Assembly: GCF_002994445.1 (NCBI RefSeq)
Contig: NZ_MRZJ01000002.1
Coordinates: 124,001-188,000 of the forward strand
Reading direction: 5' to 3'
Source: Staphylococcus simulans
GTDB lineage: Bacteria; Bacillota; Bacilli; Staphylococcales; Staphylococcaceae
Length of the DNA stretch: 64,000 nucleotides
The notes under the pieces are model-generated. The model was not told the DNA's origin. It worked only from the letters and a program-made list of their open reading frames with translations, and did no database searches. Below, piece by piece: positions 18,906 to 28,025 of this stretch; position 1 is the first letter of the stretch; the number at the start of each line of letters is the position of its first letter. The position numbers were made by a program, and so were the translations under genes.

Positions 18906-19679
18906 ATGAAAAAGTTATTTGCCGGAGCATTAACGTTATCATTAATTCTTGCAGCTTGTGGTAATGATGACAGCAAGAAAGAGGATGAAAACAAAGATAA
19001 AGACCAAACAACACAAGAAAGCAAGAGCAATGATAAAGAAAGCAGCAAGGATAAAGAAGCAAACAAAGATAAAGACAAAGCAAGCGAAGACAGCAATGCT
19101 TCTGACAGCGATCAATCAAGCGAAGACAAAAATGCCTCATCTAGTACAAGCGGTGAAGGTGCAAATTCATCTTCAAACAGCGAGGGAGCTTCTGATTCAA
19201 GTTCAAACAGCAGTGCTGACAACAATGCAGCATCTTCAGGTGCAGCCGCAGGAGCTAACGGCGGACAAAGCGGAGATGCAAACAGTCAAGCAACTCAAGG
19301 TCAAAATACACAGCAAACTGCAAGTCAAAACAGCACTCAAGGCAGCCAAGCACAACAAACTGGCTATGTAGCACCTTACCAAGGTCAAAATGCAGTACCA
19401 GCAGCAAGTACAATCGGACAAGCAGCTGTGAATGAATCTACATTACGCGTATTGCCGAACTTCCCGCAATCATTGCAAACAGCTCAAAATGCTGCAGACT
19501 CAATTAATGGACAATCTAATCCGTACAATGATTTTGGTGTACAAGATAACGGAGACGGCAGCTATTCATATGTATTCAGCTTCCGCAACCAATCACAACC
19601 AGGCACATATTCATTAGTCACTGTTAATCAGCAAGGTCAAGCGGCAGTCATTGATCCGGCATACGCTGCAGGTCAATAA
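18906..19679 (+). CDS. Low-complexity lipoprotein
   Basis: A 257-residue exported lipoprotein. The signal MKKLFAGALTLSLILAAC has the lipobox LAAC with lipidated Cys18. Residues about 20-150 are a disordered linker first rich in Asp/Glu/Lys/Ser and then in Ser/Asn/Gln/Gly/Ala. A more ordinary domain fills residues about 155-257 (VAPYQGQNAV, STLRVLPNFPQSLQTAQNAADSING, GDGSYSYVFSFRNQ), ending AAGQ. This architecture suggests a globular domain held away from the membrane by a wall-spanning linker. I do not recognise the C-terminal domain. Ribosome site AAGGAGGAG is strong. Confidence 0.88.
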   Translation: MKKLFAGALTLSLILAACGNDDSKKEDENKDKDQTTQESKSNDKESSKDKEANKDKDKASEDSNASDSDQSSEDKNASSSTSGEGANSSSNSEGASDSSSNSSADNNAASSGAAAGANGGQSGDANSQATQGQNTQQTASQNSTQGSQAQQTGYVAPYQGQNAVPAASTIGQAAVNESTLRVLPNFPQSLQTAQNAADSINGQSNPYNDFGVQDNGDGSYSYVFSFRNQSQPGTYSLVTVNQQGQAAVIDPAYAAGQ

Positions 19680-19737
19680 ACCGATAGTTATCGTTACAAA
19701 AGTAGTGAAACAAATATATTGCAGATGAGAACAAATA

Positions 19738-19770
19738 AATGCTCAGCACATCTTCGTGCTGAGCATTTTT
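19738..19770. terminator. Bidirectional terminator
   Basis: Perfect arms AATGCTCAGCAC (19738-19749) and GTGCTGAGCATT (19756-19767) between the convergent lipoprotein and glycerophosphotransferase genes. Confidence 0.85.
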
Positions 19771-19779
19771 ATCTTCTAT

Positions 19780-21507
19780 TCAGGTTAATGATTTGTGACG
19801 TTTCGTACGCTTCGGCAATTGCTGCACAATCAAACTGGATATCGTTTCGAAAGAATGATTGTGATGATTAACAATTGGGTGATTAATCAATGGAATCGCT
19901 TGGTTGATTAAGTCGTTTGTCAATTTTTCTGCGCTGCTGTAAGAAACAGGTTCAAAAGGTTTCATAACTTCATCATAAAGCCCGCGTTCTTGCTGGTAGC
20001 TGTCTAAATGCGGTGTATAAAGTGCTACAGGTTTCTCTATAGTTAATGCATCAAAGACAACAGAAGAGTAGTCGCTGATTAAAATATCGCAAGCGAGTAT
20101 TAAATCTTGTGTTTCAATATTGCTTACTGGCTGAATCACTTGTTTTGAAAGTGATGTGTCTTGTGTTTCATCGCTTTCAATATGTCCGCGAAATATCACA
20201 TTATAATGCTGAAGCAGTTCTTTCGAAATAGATAAGTTATCGTCTGGTTTTGGATTTGTTTTCCATGTCGGCAGATAAAGCAGTGTCGGTTTATTTGGAT
20301 CAAGTTTAAGTGCTTGTTTGATAAATTGCACGTAAGGCTGATCGTTTTGTTTGTCCAACAAGTAGCGTACTCTTGGATAACCGCAAGCTGCTATTTCTGT
20401 ATATTGCATCGGAAAGGCAGTCTTGAAAAGTTCTGCCGCTTCTGAACTGTCGCAAATCAAATAGTTCTGTTGGAGCCATTTATTATATTTGCGTGCACGG
20501 TAATTATAGATTTCATGATTTTGATAGGGTTCTCGGCTGTCTAAGAAAAGTTGTTTTAATGGTGTACCGTGCCATAGCTGAATAATTGTTCCATTCGGCT
20601 GCAATGTATCAGGAATATAACTTTCGCTGATAACGACATTGGCATTTTCAATCAAATCTTTTGTGTCTTCATGTTCTGGAGAGACAAAATGCGGGCCTGT
20701 CGCATCATCTGTAATATAGAACGCAGGATATTTTGAGTAATGTTTTGCAAAGTAATTGAATAAATAACGTGAATTACCTCTAAAGCCGTAATCAAATCCT
20801 AAAAAGACGACGGTGCCGTTTAACTCTGTCTCTTGTTTTTCATATATATTACTCATGCTTTGATGATTTTCATAACTGCGATCTAATATCATGCTGGTAA
20901 TAAAGTGGGGTAGTTTAAAGTGCGTCTTCCATAGCCAGTTATCGACAAAGCGTACAGGTTCAGGCAATGTGGTATTTCTGAATTTGAAAGGCGGCTTTTG
21001 ATGATGCAAGTATGCCAGTTTATTTAAATTAAATTGTGTAACTGACGCATATTCATGATGTTTAATACTTTGATAAAACGATTGTGATGTTCTTAGATGT
21101 GTTTTAAAGTCGAAGACCACATGTCCATTTGTTTCGATTTGTTCTGACAAAAGCAATGCGGCTGCTAAATCGAACGCTGTTTCGCATTGGAAGGTATTCA
21201 GTGCTGTGATAGATTGCTTAATACTAAAAATTATATTCGGAAAATGATTAATGTTGTTCATCCATGCATCAAAGTCGACAGCAGTATTTGCAAAATAGCG
21301 GCAATCATTTTGATAGTAAGCATCTACTGTGTAATCTACAACAATAGATTGTGATGTATTGCGTGATTTCAGCGCTGACAATTGGTCGGGATAGATATCT
21401 ATATTTAAGTCAGAGGGGATAAAATGCGTATATCCTTCTTCAAGGGCTGTTTTAAGTGTAAACAACATTTTATCGCCTGATTGATATTCTGTTGTTAGTA
21501 TTTCCAT
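19780..21507 (-). CDS. CDP-glycerol glycerophosphotransferase family protein (TagF/TarL-like)
   Basis: A 575-residue protein whose C-terminal part (about 230-570) is the TagF/TarF/TarL transferase domain that adds glycerol- or ribitol-phosphate units to teichoic acids at the cytoplasmic face of the membrane. Key motifs are IIQLWHGTPLKQLFLDSREP with the catalytic-type His, FRGHIESDE, and the nucleotide-binding SDYSSVVFDALTIEKPVALYTP. The first 200 or so residues are not obviously conserved and may be a separate module. It stands alone, outside any visible tag/tar cluster, so it may make or modify an accessory polymer. No tailored promoter signal was seen. Confidence 0.88.
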   Translation of the reverse strand: MEILTTEYQSGDKMLFTLKTALEEGYTHFIPSDLNIDIYPDQLSALKSRNTSQSIVVDYTVDAYYQNDCRYFANTAVDFDAWMNNINHFPNIIFSIKQSITALNTFQCETAFDLAAALLLSEQIETNGHVVFDFKTHLRTSQSFYQSIKHHEYASVTQFNLNKLAYLHHQKPPFKFRNTTLPEPVRFVDNWLWKTHFKLPHFITSMILDRSYENHQSMSNIYEKQETELNGTVVFLGFDYGFRGNSRYLFNYFAKHYSKYPAFYITDDATGPHFVSPEHEDTKDLIENANVVISESYIPDTLQPNGTIIQLWHGTPLKQLFLDSREPYQNHEIYNYRARKYNKWLQQNYLICDSSEAAELFKTAFPMQYTEIAACGYPRVRYLLDKQNDQPYVQFIKQALKLDPNKPTLLYLPTWKTNPKPDDNLSISKELLQHYNVIFRGHIESDETQDTSLSKQVIQPVSNIETQDLILACDILISDYSSVVFDALTIEKPVALYTPHLDSYQQERGLYDEVMKPFEPVSYSSAEKLTNDLINQAIPLINHPIVNHHNHSFETISSLIVQQLPKRTKRHKSLT

Positions 21508-21670
21508 AGTATGACCTCAGTTTTATAATATTAAACTATATTTTAACATTTTGTTCATTAACTGTGAAAGAGAACCTTTTAACATTTATGCGATATCTTG
21601 CAAGTAAAGCTGGAACTGTACTACTATTTAGAAATATTGTATTATAACAGTTTGTTTTCTGAAAATAATT

Positions 21671-21684
21671 TGTAAGCGTATACT
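21671..21684 (+). promoter_or_regulatory. cre-like site upstream of lctP
   Basis: TGTAAGCGTATACT matches the CcpA cre consensus at about 12 of 14 positions and lies about 57 bp upstream of the lctP -35 box. Its core AAGCGTATACT is identical to the site before the sugar porter at 17551-17564. Confidence 0.5.
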
Positions 21685-21740
21685 TTGGTACATATGAGAT
21701 TGATGTAAGAAAACAGTTTGAAAAAAATTCAGAAAAAGAA

Positions 21741-21769
21741 TTGAACAGATTGTGAAAACATGTTATATT
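21741..21769 (+). promoter_or_regulatory. lctP promoter
   Basis: TTGAAC (-35, 21741-21746) and TATATT (-10, 21764-21769) are separated by the optimal 17 bases. The expected start site, about 21776, falls inside the Rex box. Confidence 0.65.
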
Positions 21770-21771
21770 AT

Positions 21772-21789
21772 ATGTGAAATAAATCACAA
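21772..21789. promoter_or_regulatory. Rex operator of lctP
   Basis: ATGTGAAATAAATCACAA is a near-perfect match to the staphylococcal Rex site TTGTGAAWWWWTTCACAA, with inverted half-sites TGTGA and TCACA. It overlaps the expected transcription start, where bound Rex would block the promoter until NADH rises. Lactate permease is a known Rex target in S. aureus. Confidence 0.8.
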
Positions 21790-21852
21790 ACAAAATTCGT
21801 GGTTAAATTTAAAATACTACTAAATCAATATAGAGAGAGAAGAGGAAAGTAT

Positions 21853-23454
21853 ATGTTAGTATCTTCGTTTGATCCGTTCCACAATTTAGTCTTATCGAGT
21901 ATTGTGGCTGCAGTACCGATTATTTTGTTCTTATTATGTTTAACTATTTTTAAAATGAAGGGGATTTACGCAGCGTTAACTACATTAATTGTGACTTTGA
22001 TTGTAGCCGTAGTCATATTTAAATTACCGGCTGTTATGGCAGCGGGTGCAGTAGTAGAAGGAATATTCCAAGGATGGTTGCCGATTGGTTACATCGTTAT
22101 CATGGCTGTTTGGCTGTACAAACTTTCTACAAAAACTGGACAATTTGCGATGATTCAAGACAGTATCGCAAATATTTCTCAAGACCAGCGTGTGCAGTTA
22201 TTATTAATCGGTTTTTGTTTTAACGCATTCTTAGAAGGTGTGGCAGGATTCGGGGTTCCTATCGCAATCTGTTCTATCTTATTAATCTATTTAGGATTCA
22301 GACCACTGCAAGCAGCAATGTTATGTTTGGTTGCTAACTCAGCAGCAGGGGCATTCGGAGCAATTGGTTTGCCAGTAGCCGTTATTGATACATTGAACTT
22401 GCAAGGCGGTATCACGGCACAACAAGTATCTAGTTATTCAACATTTACATTAGCGTTTATCAACTTCTTTGTACCATTCTTATTAATTTTCATTATTGAT
22501 GGCTTCAGAGGTATTAAAGAAACATTACCATTTATTTTATTAGTATCAGTAATCTTTACAGTGTTCCAAGGTGCATTGACTTTATTCCAAGGTCCAGAGC
22601 TTGCGGATATTTTACCTCCGCTCGCAAGCATGGGTGCACTTGCGCTTTTAAGCCGCAAAGTTCAACCGAAACATATTTTCCGTTTGGAGAAAGATTCAAA
22701 ACCGCCAGTCACTCAGAAATTAACATTGAAACAAATTCTATATGCATGGAGCCCATTCTATATCTTAACAATCTTAGTTATGTTATGGAGTATGCCTTTC
22801 TTTAAAGCACTCTTCTTGCCTGGCAAACCATTGCATTTCTTAGCGGTACAATTACCATTACCTGGTACATTTAGTGAAGTGACTAAGAAAGCTATTTCGC
22901 TCAATTTGAATATCATAGGACAAACAGGTACAGCAATTTTAATTACAATTATTATTACAGTATTATTATCTCAAACAATTAGCTTTAAAGATGCAGGTCA
23001 ATTATTAGGTGAAACATTCAAAGAGTTATGGATTTCTGTTATTACAATTTGTTTCATCTTAGCTGTTTCAAAACTTACAACATACGGCGGTCTAAGTGCT
23101 GCAATGGGACAAGGTATCTCTAAAGCAGGCGGTATCTTCCCATTATTCTCACCAGTATTAGGATGGATCGGTGTGTTCATGACAGGTTCTGTTGTTAATA
23201 ACAACTCACTCTTTGCGCCGATTCAAGCATCAGTTGCAGGTCAAATCGGTGTCAAAGGCGGTATGTTAGTTGCTGCGAATACAGCAGGCGGGGTAGCTGC
23301 GAAAATTATTTCACCGCAATCTATCGCCATTGCGACTGCAGCTGTTAAACAAGTCGGTAAAGAATCAGAACTCTTGAAAATGGCATTGCGTTACAGTGTA
23401 GGTATGGTCATCTTTATCTGTATCTGGACATATATCTTATCTTTATTCTTATAA
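21853..23454 (+). CDS. lctP: L-lactate permease
   Basis: A 533-residue LctP-family membrane protein with about 13 hydrophobic segments that moves L-lactate with protons. Family blocks visible are GWLPIGYIVIMAVWLYKLSTKTGQF, FLEGVAGFGVPIAICSILL, LVANSAAGAFGAIGLPV and the C-terminal GSVVNNNSLFAPIQASVAGQIGV and AANTAGGVAAKIISPQSIAIATAAV. ATG 21853 has AGAGGAAAG ahead of it; the longer in-frame start at 21799 is rejected because it overlaps the promoter and Rex box. Expression should be induced when oxygen is limiting. In S. aureus a lactate permease gene likewise lies next to mqo. Confidence 0.93.
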   Translation: MLVSSFDPFHNLVLSSIVAAVPIILFLLCLTIFKMKGIYAALTTLIVTLIVAVVIFKLPAVMAAGAVVEGIFQGWLPIGYIVIMAVWLYKLSTKTGQFAMIQDSIANISQDQRVQLLLIGFCFNAFLEGVAGFGVPIAICSILLIYLGFRPLQAAMLCLVANSAAGAFGAIGLPVAVIDTLNLQGGITAQQVSSYSTFTLAFINFFVPFLLIFIIDGFRGIKETLPFILLVSVIFTVFQGALTLFQGPELADILPPLASMGALALLSRKVQPKHIFRLEKDSKPPVTQKLTLKQILYAWSPFYILTILVMLWSMPFFKALFLPGKPLHFLAVQLPLPGTFSEVTKKAISLNLNIIGQTGTAILITIIITVLLSQTISFKDAGQLLGETFKELWISVITICFILAVSKLTTYGGLSAAMGQGISKAGGIFPLFSPVLGWIGVFMTGSVVNNNSLFAPIQASVAGQIGVKGGMLVAANTAGGVAAKIISPQSIAIATAAVKQVGKESELLKMALRYSVGMVIFICIWTYILSLFL

Positions 23455-23474
23455 TTAAAGAAGTTGTGAATATA

Positions 23475-23508
23475 AAAAACGGAGCCGAAATTTCGGTTCC
23501 GTTTTTTT
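23475..23508. terminator. Terminator between lctP and a glycosyltransferase gene
   Basis: Arms AAAAACGGAgCCGAAA (23475-23490) and TTTCGGtTCCGTTTTT pair directly, ending in a T run. Confidence 0.85.
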
Positions 23509-23519
23509 AATGCAACTAC

Positions 23520-24698
23520 TTATTCTGTTTCTTCGGTTTCAGGTTGAGGTGCATGAATTGCTTTAATAAAGTCTTCATATACTTTGTCTGGCGAATATTT
23601 TGCGACCGTTTCAAATGCACTTTCAATTATTTTGCCTTGTTCAGAAGGCGGTGCAGTCATCACATTTAAAATATGTTCTGACAGTGAAACGATGCTTTGA
23701 TACTCTGCAAGGAAACCATTGCGATTGGATTGAATTAAGGTTTCCGGGCCGGTATTGCCTTTATAACTGATGACAATACTGCCTTGATTCATGGCTTCTA
23801 ATATCACCAAACCAAATCCTTCGTTGCGTGAAGGGACAACTGTGATGGTACTTTCAGCTAAACGCAGCGGCAGATGCATCGTCGCTGGATAAAGCTGAAC
23901 AATATCATTGAGTTGATGCTGCTGGATGAATTCTTCAAGATCATGTTTTTGCTGGCCGTCGCCGTAGATATGCACTGTATAGTTCATATCTCGCAAACTG
24001 TCTTGTATATGTTCGACACTGCGCAGCAGCAAGTCGAAGCCTTTTTCATATTCTAAGCGTCCCGCAGCAATGATTTGCGGTTTTTTAGGGATTTCGATTC
24101 TCGGTTCATTCATCATATTTGGTACGATATAAACCGGTGTTTGGATCACTGTTTGAAATGCTTTGCGGTCTGCGTCTGTTAACACAGTGATACGATCTAA
24201 ATCTTGATATGCGGCTTGGATTTCTTGACGATAGCTTTTTGAATAAGCATCCCAATTCATATGTTCCATACCGACAGTTAAGACATCTTTTGGAGCATAA
24301 TCTGCGACCAGAAGGTTAAAGCTTGCACGTGTGCCGACTAAGACATCTGTGTCGGTTTCACTGACAGCAGTTACAATTTTCTTTTCGACATAGCTTGAAA
24401 ACTGCGCTAAACCAGGTTCGTTTTCAGTAATAATCTGAGGTTTGATAAAAGGTGTCCATTTGCGGATACGGTTCATGAAAATATCCATCAGATTTTGCGG
24501 GCTGAGATTATAGTCGACCAGCGGCTGTACTTCGATATCTTGATGAAGTTTAAAATAAGGTGCTTTACTGCCTTTGAATACAGAGATAATTTTTACCTTA
24601 TGTCCTTTGGCTGCCAATACGTTAGCAAGTTGTGTGACGGCTTTGACAGTGCCACCCATGGAATAAATATTATGCATTAAAAAAGTGATAGATTGCAC
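23520..24698 (-). CDS. GT4-family glycosyltransferase
   Basis: A 392-residue GT-B enzyme of family GT4. The N-terminal acceptor domain begins MHNIYSMGGTVKAVTQLANVLAAKGHKV, with the family's glycine-rich loop. The donor domain has AAGRLEYEKGFDLLLRS (about 217) and the nucleotide-sugar motif PSRNEGFGLVILEAMNQGSIVIS (about 287-309) with the E-x7-E-type pair. It has no signal or membrane helix and would act in the cytoplasm on a lipid-linked or protein acceptor. Its resemblance to TagE-like poly(glycerol-phosphate) glucosyltransferases is only general. GGAGGAG ribosome site. It lies between lctP and mqo, an arrangement I do not know from S. aureus. Confidence 0.9.
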   Translation of the reverse strand: MQSITFLMHNIYSMGGTVKAVTQLANVLAAKGHKVKIISVFKGSKAPYFKLHQDIEVQPLVDYNLSPQNLMDIFMNRIRKWTPFIKPQIITENEPGLAQFSSYVEKKIVTAVSETDTDVLVGTRASFNLLVADYAPKDVLTVGMEHMNWDAYSKSYRQEIQAAYQDLDRITVLTDADRKAFQTVIQTPVYIVPNMMNEPRIEIPKKPQIIAAGRLEYEKGFDLLLRSVEHIQDSLRDMNYTVHIYGDGQQKHDLEEFIQQHQLNDIVQLYPATMHLPLRLAESTITVVPSRNEGFGLVILEAMNQGSIVISYKGNTGPETLIQSNRNGFLAEYQSIVSLSEHILNVMTAPPSEQGKIIESAFETVAKYSPDKVYEDFIKAIHAPQPETEETE

Positions 24699-25024
24699 GT
24701 GGTGTCACTCCTCCCATTGAATTCCTTTAATTATATCATAGTCCAGGGATGACTATGCAAAGGTAGATGCTTTGATATATGTTTTGTACATCAATTTAAA
24801 CACGAAAAAATAATAATCTATTGAATAACTATCCTTACCCCTTTTGTCTGAGCATAAATACGTATATAATAAGAGAATAGAACGAAATACTTAGCAACAC
24901 TATTTTGACATAACTTAGGTATGTTATTTTTTTAAGACTATGGTAAAGCGCTTTCTCAAGAAAGGGTTGAGGTCATGCTTAAGCAGATGTCATCTTCATT
25001 ATTAAAAAGGGGGCTGTATTTGTT
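24699..25024. other. Intergenic region upstream of mqo
   Basis: About 325 bp without a standard gene. It holds a TTGACA hexamer (24905-24910), the palindrome AAAGCGCTTT (24945-24954), which resembles the core of a CcpA site, and a 17-codon ORF (24975-25028) that overlaps the mqo start as ATGA. Promoters of both divergent genes must lie here. Confidence 0.5.
24945..24954. promoter_or_regulatory. cre-like palindrome upstream of mqo
   Basis: AAAGCGCTTT has the core symmetry of CcpA sites, but the flanks (GT..CT) depart from the full consensus. A role in carbon control of mqo is plausible. Confidence 0.4.
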
Positions 25025-26503
25025 ATGAGTTCAGAACATAGCAAAACAGATGTCATCTTAATCGGTGGCGGAATTATGAGTGCGACATTGGGTACATTAT
25101 TGAAGAAAGTTGCACCAGAAAAAGAGATAAAAGTATTTGAAAAGTTAAGCGAATCAGCACAAGAGAGTTCTAATGCATGGAACAATGCGGGCACAGGGCA
25201 TTCAGCATTATGCGAAATGAACTATACAAAAGAAATGCCGGATGGTTCTTTAGATATTTCAAAAGCTTTGAAAATCAACGAGCAATTCCAAATTTCTAAA
25301 GAATTCTGGTCTTATTTAGTGAAACACGGCAACTTGGATCATCCTGAAGAATTCATTCACACTGTACCACACATGAGCTTTTGTATCGGTGTACGCAATG
25401 TAGACTTCTTAAGACGCCGTGTCAAAGCTTTAAAAGAAAATGCATTATTCAACGAAATGACAATGACAGAAGATAAAGACCAAATCGCACAATGGCTTCC
25501 TTTAATGATGGAAGGGCGTAATAACCATATTCCAATCGCAGTAAGCCGTGACGAAACGGGTACTGATGTCAACTTCGGAGCATTAACACAAAAATTATTC
25601 GACTTCTTACAACAAAACCAAGTGGATGTTGAATATGAGCACCAAGTGACTGATTTGAAACAACAAAAAGACGGCACTTGGAAAGTGAAAGTCAAAGATT
25701 TAACTACAGAGGAAACAACAACATATATTTCTGACTTTGTATTTATCGGAGCTGGCGGTGCGAGCTTGCAGTTATTGCAAAAAACGCATTTGCCAGAATC
25801 TAAACATATCGGCGGTTTCCCAGTCAGCGGTTTATTCTTAGTATGTCAAGATCCTGAAGTGGTAAATCAGCACGATGCTAAAGTGTACGGCAAAGCAAAA
25901 GTCGGTGCACCGCCGATGTCAGTTCCGCACTTGGATACGCGTTATATCGACGGCAAAAAATCATTGTTATTCGGACCATTCGCCGGCTTCTCACCTAAAT
26001 TCTTGAAGACAGGTTCGAACATGGATTTATTCAAATCTGTGAAACCAAATAACTTGTTGACGATGTTATCTGCAGGTGCAAAAGAAATGAAATTGACGCA
26101 GTACTTGATTTCTCAATTAATGCTTTCTGATGATGAACGTATTGAACAATTACGTGAATTCATCCCGAATGCAAAGAAAGAAGATTGGGATATTGTCGTT
26201 GCCGGACAACGTGTACAAGTGATTAAAGACACAGACAAAGGCAAAGGTACATTGCAATTCGGTACAGAAGTCATCTGTTCTGAAGACGGCAGTCTTGCGG
26301 CATTGTTAGGTGCGTCACCAGGTGCATCAACTGCAGTAGATGTGATGTTAGATATTTTACAACGCAGTTATAAAGATGAATTCCCAGAATGGGAAGCACG
26401 CATCAAAGAAATTATCCCGTCATTCGGTAAGAAATTAGCAGATGAACCTGAATTATACAAAGACATTAAAACAGATGTTGAAAAGTATTTGAAATTAAAT
26501 TAA
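25025..26503 (+). CDS. mqo: Malate:quinone oxidoreductase
   Basis: A 492-residue FAD-dependent peripheral membrane enzyme that oxidises malate to oxaloacetate and passes electrons to menaquinone, standing in for malate dehydrogenase in the TCA cycle. The FAD motif [19 protein letters not shown] is at residues 10-28. Other Mqo blocks are [31 protein letters not shown] and [12 protein letters not shown], followed by the C-terminal [16 protein letters not shown]. Length is normal. Its last 13 codons and stop are repeated immediately downstream as a perfect 42-bp tandem copy. The ribosome site AGGGGG is about eleven bases from the ATG, a longer spacing than usual. Confidence 0.95.
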   Translation: MSSEHSKTDVILIGGGIMSATLGTLLKKVAPEKEIKVFEKLSESAQESSNAWNNAGTGHSALCEMNYTKEMPDGSLDISKALKINEQFQISKEFWSYLVKHGNLDHPEEFIHTVPHMSFCIGVRNVDFLRRRVKALKENALFNEMTMTEDKDQIAQWLPLMMEGRNNHIPIAVSRDETGTDVNFGALTQKLFDFLQQNQVDVEYEHQVTDLKQQKDGTWKVKVKDLTTEETTTYISDFVFIGAGGASLQLLQKTHLPESKHIGGFPVSGLFLVCQDPEVVNQHDAKVYGKAKVGAPPMSVPHLDTRYIDGKKSLLFGPFAGFSPKFLKTGSNMDLFKSVKPNNLLTMLSAGAKEMKLTQYLISQLMLSDDERIEQLREFIPNAKKEDWDIVVAGQRVQVIKDTDKGKGTLQFGTEVICSEDGSLAALLGASPGASTAVDVMLDILQRSYKDEFPEWEARIKEIIPSFGKKLADEPELYKDIKTDVEKYLKLN

Positions 26504-26544
26504 GACATTAAAACAGATGTTGAAAAGTATTTGAAATTAAATTA
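26461..26544 (+). repeat. Perfect 42-bp tandem duplication at the 3' end of mqo
   Basis: Bases 26461-26502 and 26503-26544 are identical. The first copy encodes the last residues of Mqo ([13 protein letters not shown]) and most of the stop codon; the second lies after the stop and is untranslated. Zero divergence implies a recent slippage or duplication event. Confidence 0.95.
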
Positions 26545-26563
26545 AGGCATTCAAACTAGCAAA

Positions 26564-26606
26564 AAAAGCTTCGGCAGGAGAAATTTTCCTTACCGAAGCT
26601 TTTTTG
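26564..26606 (+). terminator. Terminator of mqo
   Basis: Arms AAAAGCTTCGG (26564-26574) and CCGAAGCTTTT (26593-26603), with a further AGGA/TCCT pairing inside and T tail. It also faces hssS and may be bidirectional. Confidence 0.85.
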
Positions 26607-26627
26607 TTTTGTGTTAATAATTGTGAA

Positions 26628-28025
26628 TTACAGTTTTGAATGGTGTGTGTCGTCTGTTTCAGCTGATGGCAGTGTGAGAATAAAGGTACTGCCTTCGCCA
26701 ATAGTACTTTCTACTTTGATGTCGCCGCCATGGAGCTGAACAATCATTTGTGCGATAGCCAAACCTAAGCCGTTGCTTGTGGCAGATGTATTGCCTTTAT
26801 AAAATCGTTCGAATAGATGGGCTTGAACCGCATCTGACATTCCCGGACCGTCATCAGCAATACGGCACTCGACTGTATGATTTGATTGCGTAAGCTCTAT
26901 ATCGATACTGCCGCCTGTTTCTGTATACTTAATGGCATTCGTTAAAATGTTGCTAAAGGCTTGGTATAACAGACGGTAATTTCCTTTGATTGTGATCTCT
27001 TGCAAGTCGGTCATTATCAGCAAGTCTTTATCATCAATTGCATATTGTTCATGACGTACCATCACTCTCAGCATTTGTGCGATATCAATCTCATCGTCAT
27101 AATCCAAATGGTCGTGATTATCAAGTTCAGCTAATAATAAGAGGGCACGTGTCAAATTGCTTAAACGGCTGGTTGTTGTATGAATCTCGTCTATATAATA
27201 CAGACGGCTTTCTTTATCTTGTGCTTGGCTGAGACGATCTAGCAATTGATGAATATGAGTCAGCGGTGTTTTGATTTCATGCGAAACATTCTGTACGAAG
27301 TGCTGGCGCATGTCATCGAGCTGTTTTAAGGAAATACGCATTTGGTCGAAGCGGTATTGGAGCGTACCTAATTCATCATGGCGTGTCACAGCAATCGGTG
27401 TTTTAAAGTCGCCGTCCATTAATCTGTTCGTCGCATGTTTCAACTGTGTAATCGGCTTAATCAATGTGTATGTTGAGCTGATAATCAGCAGCATTGAAAT
27501 GATTAACAGTAATGCGATGAGGACAGCTAAGAAAACACGAAATTCACTGAAGGATTTACCGATATCCGGTCTGATAAAGACTGCAATAGGACCTTCTGAA
27601 GTGTTAAAACGCGTGCCGACTGTATTCTTTGATTCATTATCAAAGAAACCTGTCACAAAGAGCTGATAGGGATGATTTTTAATACCATGATAGTCTTTGC
27701 CTTTAAAGACCTTATCAATATTCTCTTTAGTCAGATTTTCTCTTCTGAATGCTTCGCCGTAAAATGTTTTCTTATAAGATGTATCAATAGTTACGACTTG
27801 GAAATTAAGGTCGCTTAAATGTTTAAAGTAAGCTTTCATATCTGTTGTATGGGATGCTTTTTGATATGCCTTAGCTTCTTGCAAGGTTCTCATAATCTTT
27901 TGGTCATTAGAAGGTTTTAATGCGACATGATAATACATATTCGTCAAAATAAAACTGAGTACAGCACTGAACAGCATAATGACAATCGTATAAATCGCAA
28001 TTCTCGAATACAGTGACTTAAACAT
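26628..28025 (-). CDS. hssS: Heme-sensing histidine kinase HssS
   Basis: A 465-residue membrane sensor kinase. Two membrane helices (about 10-30 and 164-184) flank an extracytoplasmic sensor domain. Then come a HAMP linker (about 185-237), the dimerisation/phosphoacceptor helix QNVSHEIKTPLTH with His249 (the same number as in S. aureus HssS), and the ATPase domain with NILTNAIKYTE (N box), DDGPGM (G1) and GLGLAIAQMIVQLHGG (G2). It detects heme toxicity and phosphorylates HssR. The start overlaps the hssR end by eight bases, giving an hssR-hssS operon. Confidence 0.95.
   Translation of the reverse strand: MFKSLYSRIAIYTIVIMLFSAVLSFILTNMYYHVALKPSNDQKIMRTLQEAKAYQKASHTTDMKAYFKHLSDLNFQVVTIDTSYKKTFYGEAFRRENLTKENIDKVFKGKDYHGIKNHPYQLFVTGFFDNESKNTVGTRFNTSEGPIAVFIRPDIGKSFSEFRVFLAVLIALLLIISMLLIISSTYTLIKPITQLKHATNRLMDGDFKTPIAVTRHDELGTLQYRFDQMRISLKQLDDMRQHFVQNVSHEIKTPLTHIHQLLDRLSQAQDKESRLYYIDEIHTTTSRLSNLTRALLLLAELDNHDHLDYDDEIDIAQMLRVMVRHEQYAIDDKDLLIMTDLQEITIKGNYRLLYQAFSNILTNAIKYTETGGSIDIELTQSNHTVECRIADDGPGMSDAVQAHLFERFYKGNTSATSNGLGLAIAQMIVQLHGGDIKVESTIGEGSTFILTLPSAETDDTHHSKL

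Noticed and set aside
18949..19371. 140-codon ORF in another frame of the lipoprotein gene
   Set aside because: It is a composition artefact of the repetitive linker (runs of K, Q and T); the lipoprotein frame has a signal peptide, lipobox and ribosome site.
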